Assembly: GCA_964448105.1 (NCBI GenBank)
Contig: CAYUVK010000113.1
Coordinates: 1 to 16,659 of the forward strand
Source of the DNA: CAVQBP01 sp964448105
Lineage (GTDB): Bacteria > Bacteroidota > Ignavibacteria > Ignavibacteriales > Ignavibacteriaceae
Direction: 5' to 3'
Length of the DNA stretch: 16,659 bases
Made by a program: the position numbers and the translations under genes. A model generated the notes under the pieces. The model worked only from the letters and a program-made list of their open reading frames with translations. It did not search any database and was not told where the DNA came from. Shown here one piece after another: positions 1 through 7,205 of this stretch (position 1 is the stretch's first letter; every line of letters starts with the position of its first letter).

Positions 1-192
1 GATTCCGCCGCCGCTGCCTATTGCCTGGTAATTAAATTCAATTCCTGTCTTTTGACGGTATACATCAAACCACTTGGAATAAATTACATATGGAAATGTA
101 GCGCCTGTGCCATTTAGTTTCATCTGTGCACTGCTAACACCAACTAAAGCAGATAAAAACAGAATTGAAGTTAATATGATTTTAGATTTCAT
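1..192 (-). CDS. pstS: Phosphate ABC transporter substrate-binding protein PstS, N-terminal part (cut by window edge)
   Basis: The first 64 codons of a gene that runs off the left edge. The start is ATG at 192-190, preceded by an AAAAAGGA Shine-Dalgarno on the minus strand (201-208). Residues 1-22 form a signal peptide (Lys-rich n-region, hydrophobic core, SSA|Q cleavage site), so the product is exported to the periplasm. The mature N-terminus has LNGTGATFPY, then a YSKWF segment and NYQAIGSGGGI, the conserved blocks of the PstS family whose Thr/Ser/Gly loops bind phosphate. PstS delivers inorganic phosphate to PstCAB, presumably encoded further left. It is divergent from the gene at 597. A TATAAT match on the minus strand (217-212) has no good -35 and lies very close to the start, so I do not call it a promoter. 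Confidence 0.9.
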   Translation of the reverse strand, partial: MKSKIILTSILFLSALVGVSSAQMKLNGTGATFPYVIYSKWFDVYRQKTGIEFNYQAIGSGGGI

Positions 193-596
193 AATTATCA
201 TCCTTTTTAAAATTATAGAAAATAGTCTAAAGAAAAAACTTACACTTTTAAAAATCAAAAGTTGGACGACACACTTGTCGCAAAATCACATTTTATCACC
301 AAAGTCTATAAACAGACTGTTTAATATATTGGAATACATAACTTGGTGTGTTAAGGAATTGTTAATTTTTTGTTATGAATTTAATTGATGTGTTTTTGCT
401 GTCGCAAAAAAGAGAAACGATTCCAGGCAATACTATATTAGGGTTAGATCACGATTGGATTTTTAATATATCAATTACACCGGAATCAAAAAAAGAAACA
501 GTACAAAAATCTTACTGTTGATTTTATTTGAGAATTACCCAAATTTGAGAATTATATTGATTAATTCTTTTCAAAGTTAATAATCTTAATTTTTAT
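193..596. other. Divergent intergenic region between pstS and the TPR-like gene
   Basis: About 400 nt that should contain the promoters for pstS (left) and the TPR-like gene (right), though no promoter is convincing. Visible structure includes two copies of TGTCGCAAAA (276-285 and 400-409). Two copies of TTTGAGAATTA (527-537 and 544-554) lie 17 nt apart, just upstream of the gene at 597. A 48-codon open frame (375-521, ATG to TGA, containing IPGNTILGLDHDW) has no Shine-Dalgarno and no recognised family. It may be a chance ORF or a gene fragment. Confidence 0.5.
527..554. repeat. Two 11-bp direct repeats (TTTGAGAATTA), 17 nt period
   Basis: Exact copies at 527-537 and 544-554, 40-60 nt upstream of the start codon at 597. 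Two same-face sites about 1.6 helical turns apart could be a regulator's binding site, but AT-rich DNA also yields such repeats by chance. Confidence 0.3.
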
Positions 597-1139
597 ATGG
601 AAAATACAGGCAAAAAAAAAGAAATTTTAAAAATTTTTCAAACTTCAAATTCACAGGACGAGCTTTTTGATAATTTTAGAATAGCCATCAATCAAAAAAT
701 TAAAGATATAGACTTGTATAATGTTCTATTATGGAATAAGGCTTTGTCAAATGATGAAATAGTAATGTATGCAGAAAAAATCTGTAAAGAAATTCCGGAA
801 TTCTGCTGCAAAGTATATCTTGCTGTTGCTAAAATTTTAGATTCCACTTCCATATATGGAGATAATAAAGAGATGGCGTTTGATTACATTAAAAAAGCCG
901 CTTTATCCAACAAGACATCAACAGAACCTTATATCATAATTTCTGAAATGTATAACAAAGAATTAAATTTGCCGCCATTTGAAAAAATAGTAAGCTTTTT
1001 AGAAAAAGGTATCAACTTAGTAGATGAGAAAAGTAAATTAAACTTCATTCTTGCAAAGTTATACGGGAAAATTGGAGATATTGAAAGGGGAAAGAATTAT
1101 CAAAAAAAAGGAGAAGAACATCAAAAGCATGGACAATAA
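597..1139 (+). CDS. Hypothetical protein with TPR-like helical repeats (180 aa)
   Basis: I do not recognise a specific family. The product is hydrophilic, Lys/Glu-rich and predicted mostly helical, with no signal peptide or membrane segment, so it is probably cytoplasmic. Roughly residues 80-175 show helix-pair spacing like tetratricopeptide repeats: a segment with AFDYIKKAALSN, a second with ISFLEKGINL-like spacing near 130, and a third with LAKLYGKIGDIERGKNYQKK near 155-172, where Ala/Gly/Tyr sit at typical TPR positions. TPRs usually mediate protein-protein contacts. The ATG at 597 has no visible Shine-Dalgarno. The gene stands alone and converges with the patatin gene, so context does not suggest a role. 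Confidence 0.65.
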   Translation: MENTGKKKEILKIFQTSNSQDELFDNFRIAINQKIKDIDLYNVLLWNKALSNDEIVMYAEKICKEIPEFCCKVYLAVAKILDSTSIYGDNKEMAFDYIKKAALSNKTSTEPYIIISEMYNKELNLPPFEKIVSFLEKGINLVDEKSKLNFILAKLYGKIGDIERGKNYQKKGEEHQKHGQ

Positions 1140-1175
1140 TTATTCGTGTGAATAGAACTGAGGAATATTAGAATC

Positions 1176-1217
1176 TTGGAGAAATGGATTACAGCATTCT
1201 GAAATCCTTTCTTCCAA
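1176..1217. terminator. Possible shared hairpin between convergent genes
   Basis: Arms TTGGAGAAATGGATT (1176-1190) and AATCCTTTCTTCCAA (1203-1217) pair over about 14 bases with one bulge on each side and a 12-nt loop. The hairpin lies between the convergent stops at 1139 and 1277, where a bidirectional terminator is expected. Neither flank has a clean U-run, so function is uncertain. Confidence 0.35.
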
Positions 1218-1276
1218 AATAAATTTTATATATTATACATTTTTCTAATGCTCAACATTCCAATATTCTAGGCACT

Positions 1277-3994
1277 CTAATAATAATATCCTATTGAGAA
1301 ATAAAAGATAGTGTCTCCCCAGACAATTGGATTGGCTGTGTGTCCTTTTTTAAATAAGAAGCTTTTTCCCACTGAAAATTTGGCTGGTCCTATTGGAGTA
1401 TCAAACGATAAGCTTGTGCCAATTCCATGCATTAAATCCCTAAATCTTATTTGTTCCTGAAACCCCCATACTGAACCTAAATCATATCTTAAGCTAAAAT
1501 AAGTATCAAAGAAAATCTCAAAAGGAAGCTTATAACGGTATTCAAGAGAAGTTAAAAATATCTGCCTGCCCCTATATTCATCTTTTCTTAGTCCATAAAA
1601 TATATCCTGTCCGCCGAGTGAATATTGCTCACTTACCGGAAGTGTTTTATCGGCAAATCCCATTCTAATCCTTGGAGAAAAGGTATTTACTTTTCCAACG
1701 GTAATGTAACTCTTATAATTAAATCCAATATTTACATACCCAATATCGCTTCCAAGTGCAGTTTGTGCCGTTTCATAAAAACCGGAGAAATAAACTCCTT
1801 TATCGGGGAAAGGATATTTGTCCTGTGTATCGATAGTTGAACTGGCCTTTAAACTTACTATTTTTGTTTTATAGGGGCTGATATCGCTTGTCACGCCTTG
1901 TTTTATTTTTACCTGATCATATTTGTATATCCCCTGAAATATTAAGTTTCCAAATTTCTCTACCTGTGTCCCCAAAGAAAGGGATGTACCGTAATAAATT
2001 TGTCTGTACTCACCATTAACGGATCTAGAAAACTCTCTTTCCGAAGTGGTGGAATCGTTTTTATAAGTATATGCATCATCAAACTGATAAAAAACATTTA
2101 TCTTATATGTAAAGTATGTATTAAAAATCCTGTTGGATTTATGCTCAAGAACGTATGCCCTGTTTCTTGAACCGCCAAAAAGCAGCAAGCCTAGCTCGGT
2201 ACCGGTTCCAAAAAGGTTCTCATCGCGGATATCAAGACTCATCTGGAATTTATCTTCATTGTCTACTCTAAATCCGAATCTAATTAAGCTGGAGACTTTC
2301 TCCAAAACATGAATAGTTAAAATATTCTTCTCGTCCTCTCTTTTTACAGTTAACACCACATCGTCAAAAAGGTTTGTGCTTCTTAAATTAGTTAAGCCTT
2401 CCTCTGCATCCTTATAAGAGAAGTAATCTCCGGCATCTAGAGGAAATTCCCTCATTATAACATTCCTTTTTGTATAGTTATTCCCCTCAACGACAATTTT
2501 TGAAATCATGCCCTCATCAAAATACAAGCTTAAAATTCCGCTTGACGGATTAAAATCATACTTCTCCAATGTTGCCAGGGAATATCCAAGCTCTCTATAA
2601 ATCCCAAGCAGCTTTATAATTTTTGAATATAATTTTTTGCTGTTAAATGGTTTGTCAATTACGGTTTCAAATATAGAATCGGCTTCTTCCTGGTCTATAA
2701 AAGTTATACCGTACGGCCTTACTTTTTTAATTAAAGGATTTTGTTCCAATATAAAATTTATTTCGGAGCTGTTTCCGTTCTCTTTAACTTCGGCTTTTAT
2801 ATTTTCATAATCGCCAGTTTCCCAAAGATTGCCAAGTCTTTTTATAATCTCATAATTTGAAACGGAATCTCGGTATGCTAATTTACTTAAAGATGGATAG
2901 CTTGTTACAGAAAGATTATTTTCTAAAGTCGTATTCTTTATAAAAAACTTGTTTTCAACCTTTTGTAAATTATTATTATACATCGAGTCTATTTTTTCTT
3001 TTATACTTTGTATATAAGTTTGACCGGTAGCATAACCCTTTTCCACAACAGACTCTACATCTGTAAAGTCGTCGGGAGTTTTACCAGATAATCTTGGTCT
3101 TATAACTACATTGGCGTACTTAATCTGATCTTCAATTAAAAGCTTCATGGGGATGCTGACAATTTGATCAGCAACCATCCAGGGAAGTTCAAGTTCTCCT
3201 TTAGGGTGCAGACTACTTGTGGTATTTACTGCTATTACAAAATTTCCCCCGGTTTTTAAAGCTATCTTTACAGGCACATTTGCAACTAAACCGCCGTCAA
3301 CTAAAATAGAGGAGTCAATTTTTACGGGGGAAAGCAAAAACGAAACACTTGAGCTTGCACGCATTGCCTGACTTAATGCTCCCTTATTAAGAATAACCGG
3401 TTCACCAGTTACCAAATTTGTACAAACAGCTCTAAAATTAAATCTCAAATCGTCGAAATTTTTTTTAATATGAATCGGAGCCTGCAAAGTTAAAAGATTT
3501 AAATAGTTGGTTAACCTTAGGCCATTATTAATTGATGTGGGAATTTCAGGAGTCAGACCCTTTAACCTTAGTGCAAAGATAGCCTTATCTTCGGTTATTT
3601 TTTGATCAACGAATAATTCTTTCCTATCGGTTTCCCTTGAGGGAGCAAGGATTGCATCCCAATTAGTATTTCTTGCTATTGAATCAATCTGGCTTAAGCT
3701 GTACCCGGCAGCATATAAACCACCTATAACGCTCCCCATACTTGTTCCGACAATAATATCTACGGGAATACTGTTGTCTTGCAGTGCCTGAAGCACACCT
3801 ATTTGAGCTAAGCCCCTGACTCCGCCGCCGCTTAATGCAACTGCAACTTTGGGACAAAATATTGGGACCTGGTAACTAAGTCCAAATGGAAGCTTTTGTT
3901 CTCGTGTAGGAACAGTTATGGTTATAGTTGTTTGGGAATATATAATGAAGGGCAAAAAAATTATAAGATATACTATTTTCCGAAAATAAATCAT
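1277..3994 (-). CDS. Patatin-like phospholipase fused to POTRA and Omp85 outer-membrane barrel (905 aa)
   Basis: Domain order: signal peptide (1-20, cleavage near IIYSQ), patatin hydrolase domain (~48-335), a linker with a first POTRA-like segment (~384-496), a clear POTRA (~497-568) and a C-terminal 16-strand-type Omp85/BamA barrel (~570-905). Patatin motifs are intact: oxyanion loop GGGVRG (56-61), nucleophile GTSMG with Ser85, and DGG with Asp233, giving the Ser-Asp dyad. The family is known from PlpD-type proteins, in which the barrel carries its own lipase domain to or across the outer membrane. Phospholipase activity is inferred from these residues. Start ATG at 3994; the nearest purine-rich stretch (AGGAT) is unusually far, about 17 nt upstream. 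The gene lies 122 nt downstream of yidC on the same strand with no obvious terminator between, so read-through from the yidC operon is possible. Confidence 0.92.
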   Translation of the reverse strand: MIYFRKIVYLIIFLPFIIYSQTTITITVPTREQKLPFGLSYQVPIFCPKVAVALSGGGVRGLAQIGVLQALQDNSIPVDIIVGTSMGSVIGGLYAAGYSLSQIDSIARNTNWDAILAPSRETDRKELFVDQKITEDKAIFALRLKGLTPEIPTSINNGLRLTNYLNLLTLQAPIHIKKNFDDLRFNFRAVCTNLVTGEPVILNKGALSQAMRASSSVSFLLSPVKIDSSILVDGGLVANVPVKIALKTGGNFVIAVNTTSSLHPKGELELPWMVADQIVSIPMKLLIEDQIKYANVVIRPRLSGKTPDDFTDVESVVEKGYATGQTYIQSIKEKIDSMYNNNLQKVENKFFIKNTTLENNLSVTSYPSLSKLAYRDSVSNYEIIKRLGNLWETGDYENIKAEVKENGNSSEINFILEQNPLIKKVRPYGITFIDQEEADSIFETVIDKPFNSKKLYSKIIKLLGIYRELGYSLATLEKYDFNPSSGILSLYFDEGMISKIVVEGNNYTKRNVIMREFPLDAGDYFSYKDAEEGLTNLRSTNLFDDVVLTVKREDEKNILTIHVLEKVSSLIRFGFRVDNEDKFQMSLDIRDENLFGTGTELGLLLFGGSRNRAYVLEHKSNRIFNTYFTYKINVFYQFDDAYTYKNDSTTSEREFSRSVNGEYRQIYYGTSLSLGTQVEKFGNLIFQGIYKYDQVKIKQGVTSDISPYKTKIVSLKASSTIDTQDKYPFPDKGVYFSGFYETAQTALGSDIGYVNIGFNYKSYITVGKVNTFSPRIRMGFADKTLPVSEQYSLGGQDIFYGLRKDEYRGRQIFLTSLEYRYKLPFEIFFDTYFSLRYDLGSVWGFQEQIRFRDLMHGIGTSLSFDTPIGPAKFSVGKSFLFKKGHTANPIVWGDTIFYFSIGYYY

Positions 3995-4116
3995 TTATGA
4001 TTTTCTGCTATATCCTGCAAGATGAGAAATGTGATGCATAAATATTTATAATCAAAAATAAACATTTTTTATGATTTGTACGGGCAATTTTGTATAACTT
4101 AAAACCGTTAGGAAAG

Positions 4117-6003
4117 TTAACGCCTTTTTCTTTGTTGTTGAACCTTAGCATTTTGTTCTGCGGTTTCCATTAATTTCTGCATAAAACCTTTTGACTTTTT
4201 CGGATTTTTTACTGGTTGTAAAACCATTCCATCATGTTTATGATTGATATAATATTGTTGTGCTATTGAAAAAACATTAAACATGAAATAATAAAGATTG
4301 AGCCCGGAAGGGAAACTCATAAACATTATGGTTAAAAATATGGGCATAACATATACCAGGGCCTGCTGTTTTGGATCCTTTACGCTCATCTTCTGCTGAA
4401 AGAAAGTAGTCACTCCCATTAATACAGCTAGTCCGCTTATTTGGTCTATTCCGAAAATAGGAAGCTTAAAAGGTAAACTGTAAATAATATCAGGTTGAGA
4501 AAGATCTTTTATCCACCAAAAGAAAGGCTGCTGTCGTAAATCGATTGCAATTTTTAACAATCCCCAAAGAGCAATGAAAATTGGCATTTGCAGAACAAGT
4601 GGTAAACATCCTCCTGCCGGGTTTACACCATAAGTAGAATACATTTTCATTGTCTCTTTATTTACTCTCTGCGGATCATCTTTATACTTTTCCTTTAATT
4701 CGGCAATCTTAGGTTGAAGAAGCTGCATCTTCTTCATAGACTGGTAGCTGGTTTTTGTTAGTGGGTACAGAACAAACTTTATAATTAATGAAAATACAAT
4801 AATTACAATACCGTAATTCGGAATGAATAAATGAAGAAAATTAAATAACGGAAGAAGTATATATATTGCAATTGGTCTTATTAAAAACTTCAATCCGAAA
4901 AAGCTGCCAAAATCTACAATTGAAGCTAGATTATTCCCATAGTTTTTTAATATATTATAATCAACCGGACCAATGTAAAGAGTGAATGTATTTTTCTCAG
5001 AGTCTGTACTGTTAAATGGAATGATAAGCTGGGCGCTGTAGTTTTCTACTACTCCATGATTTTTAATGTCTTTCCTGTTTCCCTCTATATATGCACCATC
5101 AACTTTAGATGTATTTTGAGGAGCAATTATTGCCGCAAAATATTTGTTTCTTACCCCTACCCAGTCTATCCTGCCATTAAAACTTTCCTCTTTCTTCTCG
5201 CCAACTTTTGACGCATCGACAACAACTTGTTCGTCACCATAATAAACGCTGGCATCTGAATATGTTGCTTCATCAACCGAATTATATTCAACAAATCTTA
5301 TCCCGTTATCCCAAACAAGATCATATGCATTGTTGCTAATAATATTATTCATTCCCTTAAGTTCAATTTCGCTCGTCAGGCTATACTTGTCTCCATAAAA
5401 AACAAATATCTTCTTTATGTATTTATTCTCTTCTACATTAAGAGTGAACGTGATTACAAGCGAATCGTTACCGGTAATTTTATATTCCTGTTTGCTTAGC
5501 TTAATGTCGAAGTCAAGATTTTTTGTATTTACTGCTTTTCCATCTGAAGAGACAAATGATAAATCGTAGGAACCGCCGCGAGAAGCTTTAATTAATTGAA
5601 CATGTGTTTCGTAAAAATTAGATGAATCATCTTCCACATCTGCAGAATACCAGTTGTGGAATTTTTTAAGATAATATTTTATAATATTTCCGCCATGTGA
5701 CGAAAATTCCATTTTTACAAGATCATTCTCAAGCGTTATTATTTTTTCGGGCTTTGATCGCAGTGTGAAAAATTTGCCATAATTCAGACTGTCTGTAGAG
5801 GTATTTTCTTCTTTTTTCGTTATTTCTTTAGGTTTTTGTGGTTCTTCTGTTGGCTGCTGCTTTTTAACGACAGTATCTGCCGTAAGTGTTGAGTCGGCAC
5901 GGTTTTGCGGCAATTGTTTTTGTGGTTCCGGTGCGTTTAAATACATCCACAGTATTAATAAAGCGCCGATTAAAATAAAAGCAAATACTGTTTGTTTATC
6001 CAT
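4117..6003 (-). CDS. yidC: Membrane protein insertase YidC (628 aa)
   Basis: Inserts and folds inner-membrane proteins, alone or with SecYEG. An N-terminal transmembrane anchor (~6-22) is followed by a Pro/Lys/Thr-rich linker (~25-72) and a large periplasmic beta domain (~75-350) typical of Gram-negative YidC. The conserved insertase core (~365-590) has TM segments near 372-395, 397-415, 465-485, 523-537 and 550-585. Recognisable motifs are YPLTKTSYQSMKKM (413-426), NPAGGCLPLVLQMPIF (461-476) and FPSGLNLYY (564-572). The groove residue that is Arg in E. coli (IVRGIMYPLT) aligns with Lys409, keeping a positive charge. The tail (~600-628) is strongly basic, suited to ribosome contact. The start ATG lies 11 nt after the yidD stop, with TGGA in the gap. 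It is the last gene of the rpmH-rnpA-yidD-yidC cluster. Confidence 0.97.
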   Translation of the reverse strand: MDKQTVFAFILIGALLILWMYLNAPEPQKQLPQNRADSTLTADTVVKKQQPTEEPQKPKEITKKEENTSTDSLNYGKFFTLRSKPEKIITLENDLVKMEFSSHGGNIIKYYLKKFHNWYSADVEDDSSNFYETHVQLIKASRGGSYDLSFVSSDGKAVNTKNLDFDIKLSKQEYKITGNDSLVITFTLNVEENKYIKKIFVFYGDKYSLTSEIELKGMNNIISNNAYDLVWDNGIRFVEYNSVDEATYSDASVYYGDEQVVVDASKVGEKKEESFNGRIDWVGVRNKYFAAIIAPQNTSKVDGAYIEGNRKDIKNHGVVENYSAQLIIPFNSTDSEKNTFTLYIGPVDYNILKNYGNNLASIVDFGSFFGLKFLIRPIAIYILLPLFNFLHLFIPNYGIVIIVFSLIIKFVLYPLTKTSYQSMKKMQLLQPKIAELKEKYKDDPQRVNKETMKMYSTYGVNPAGGCLPLVLQMPIFIALWGLLKIAIDLRQQPFFWWIKDLSQPDIIYSLPFKLPIFGIDQISGLAVLMGVTTFFQQKMSVKDPKQQALVYVMPIFLTIMFMSFPSGLNLYYFMFNVFSIAQQYYINHKHDGMVLQPVKNPKKSKGFMQKLMETAEQNAKVQQQRKRR

Positions 6004-6014
6004 TCAAAATTCCA

Positions 6015-6224
6015 TTATTGTAAAGGATCATACCCCCCCTTATTAAAAGGATTACACCTTAAAACACGCCATATGGTTTTTGCTCCACCTTTAAAAACAC
6101 CATACTTTGTAAATGCTTCTATTCCATATTCAGAACATGTAGGATAAAAACGGCAAGACGGAGGAAATATTGGCGAAATAATTTTTTGATATCCTTTTAT
6201 CAATATTACAAACAATCTCCACAT
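6015..6224 (-). CDS. yidD: Membrane protein insertion efficiency factor YidD (69 aa)
   Basis: A small amphipathic inner-membrane-associated protein that assists YidC-dependent insertion. Diagnostic motifs are GYQKIISP, CRFYPTCSEYGIEA and the C-terminal RCNPFNKGGYDPL. I choose ATG 6224-6222 (MWRLFVILIKGYQK...) over an in-frame GTG at 6236. The ATG has AAAGGTG about 9 nt upstream, lies one base after the rnpA stop, and gives the usual family N-terminus. The GTG would add four residues and overlap rnpA by 11 nt. It sits between rnpA and yidC as in most bacteria. Confidence 0.95.
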   Translation of the reverse strand: MWRLFVILIKGYQKIISPIFPPSCRFYPTCSEYGIEAFTKYGVFKGGAKTIWRVLRCNPFNKGGYDPLQ

Positions 6225-6225
6225 T

Positions 6226-6624
6226 TCAAAGCGCACCTTTAATCTTGAACATTAAATCAACAACTTCCGGCATAATACTTTCAAGTTTCATAATCCTATT
6301 ATTTTTTTGATTAAGCAAGTTTATTGAAAATACAACCTTCACCAAAAGTTTCTTTTCCAGGACACAGTCAATTAAAATTTCTTTGTTTAATCTATATGAT
6401 TCTTTTATAAGTCTTTTTAGTTTGTTTCTCCAAACAGCATTTCCTGCTTTTTTAAAAACAGCGGGGGTAATTTTAACTCCGGGTTTTTTAGATTCTCCCT
6501 CAACTATAAAAAGAGCTTTAATATTTTTTTGATCTGATAAAAAGATTTTTCCTGAGGTGAATATTTCTTGAAAATCTTTTTTACTTTTTATTCTTTCCTC
6601 TGATGAAAGACCAAAGCGTTTCAA
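6226..6624 (-). CDS. rnpA: Ribonuclease P protein component (132 aa)
   Basis: Protein subunit of RNase P, which binds the catalytic RNA and helps mature tRNA 5' ends in the cytoplasm. Family marks are the N-terminal GLSSEERIKSKKDFQEIFTSG (start of the fold) and the RNR signature as RNKLKRLIKESYR (residues ~71-83), plus many Lys/Arg. Length is normal to slightly long. The start is TTG (6624-6622), giving MKRFGLSS..., in register with the family N-terminus. It lies 5 nt after the rpmH stop with only weak Shine-Dalgarno sequence, suggesting translational coupling to rpmH. The stop is one base before the yidD start. Confidence 0.95.
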   Translation of the reverse strand: MKRFGLSSEERIKSKKDFQEIFTSGKIFLSDQKNIKALFIVEGESKKPGVKITPAVFKKAGNAVWRNKLKRLIKESYRLNKEILIDCVLEKKLLVKVVFSINLLNQKNNRIMKLESIMPEVVDLMFKIKGAL

Positions 6625-6629
6625 TTGAA

Positions 6630-6776
6630 TTATTTCTCATCGCTAACAGTTAATTTTTTTCTTCCTTTTAATCTTCTTCTAGCAAGAACCTTTCTGCCGT
6701 TTTTGGTTTTCATTCTTTCCCTAAAGCCATGCTTATTCTTTCTTTTTCTATTGCTTGGCTGGTAAGTTCTTTTCAT
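6630..6776 (-). CDS. rpmH: 50S ribosomal protein L34 (48 aa)
   Basis: Read directly from the minus strand as MKRTYQPSNRKRKNKHGF..., with RMKTKNGRKVLARRRLKGRKKL following, the unmistakable L34 sequence. It has a few extra C-terminal residues (TVSDEK) compared with the common 44-46 aa form. The start ATG at 6776-6774 has a strong AAGGAGT Shine-Dalgarno about 6 nt upstream. It is the first gene of the cluster reading away from the origin, followed by rnpA after 5 nt. Its promoter should lie in 6777-6960, but I could not identify it with confidence. Confidence 0.98.
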   Translation of the reverse strand: MKRTYQPSNRKRKNKHGFRERMKTKNGRKVLARRRLKGRKKLTVSDEK

Positions 6777-6980
6777 TAATTACTCCTTTTTTCAAAAGAT
6801 TATAAAAATAATAATAGATACTTTTATAAACAAGGTACTTAAAACTCGTAAAAAATATTAAATTTTAAAAAATTATTAATTTTTCTAAAAATTAATTTGC
6901 ACTGCTCAACATTACTTCCTATTTTTTCATTTGATTAGGCAGTCAAAATTAATGTGAATATCTTGTGGATTATTTTGATA

Positions 6981-6997
6981 TGTGAAAACGTTTCACA
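6981..6997. promoter_or_regulatory. Inverted repeat TGTGAAA-ACG-TTTCACA in the origin region
   Basis: Perfect 7-bp arms (6981-6987 and 6991-6997) around ACG, about 210 nt before the dnaA start and next to a DnaA-like box at 6964-6972. The shape suits a dimeric DNA-binding protein acting on dnaA or rpmH transcription or on the origin. The regulator is unknown. Confidence 0.4.
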
Positions 6998-7191
6998 ACG
7001 TATTTCAATCTTATGCAGGGAGATTTAAGCTGTTCTAATGTGTGTTCATTAAAAAAAGAAACTTGTAACTCGCTATATTACAAACAATTATGGGCATGTA
7101 TTTAATGTTGACATCTTGTTGATAATTGTTTTTTTGCCATTTTTAAATATTGAAATAACTGCATCTTAATTTAAAAATAAAATTTTTTAAT

Positions 7192-7200
7192 TGTGGATAA
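7192..7200 (-). promoter_or_regulatory. Consensus DnaA box overlapping the dnaA 5' end
   Basis: TGTGGATAA on the plus strand is a perfect TTATCCACA box on the minus strand. It ends 5 nt before the chosen dnaA ATG, so DnaA bound here could repress its own translation or transcription, as is known for dnaA autoregulation. Its GTGGAT also sits at Shine-Dalgarno distance from the ATG. Confidence 0.75.
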
Positions 7201-7205
7201 TCAAT

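Larger units (their letters stand above)
6777..7205. other. oriC: Putative chromosomal origin region (oriC) between rpmH and dnaA
   Basis: The divergent rpmH / dnaA gap is the classic oriC location. A perfect DnaA box TGTGGATAA (7192-7200, minus-sense TTATCCACA) lies just before the dnaA start. One-mismatch boxes are TGTTGATAA (7117-7125) and TGTGGATTA (6964-6972). A weaker TTATAAACA (6824-6832) has two mismatches. A nearly pure A/T tract (~6845-6896) is a candidate unwinding element. There is also a 7-bp inverted repeat at 6981-6997. Replication function is inferred from context and boxes; the number of strong boxes is small. Confidence 0.7.

Noticed and set aside
107..388. 93-codon open frame on the plus strand
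   Set aside because: It overlaps pstS antisense, and its translation is low-complexity with no recognisable family.
1625..1840. 71-codon plus-strand frame, and similar frames inside his genes and dnaA
   Set aside because: These are antisense shadows of clearly conserved genes, with no family features or ribosome-binding sites.
6224..6236. GTG start for YidD giving 73 aa
   Set aside because: The ATG four codons later has the better Shine-Dalgarno and spacing, and the usual family N-terminus.
7108..7113. Perfect TTGACA as a dnaA promoter -35
   Set aside because: No acceptable -10 lies 15-19 nt downstream (the sequence there is a T-run and GCCAT), so it is not called.
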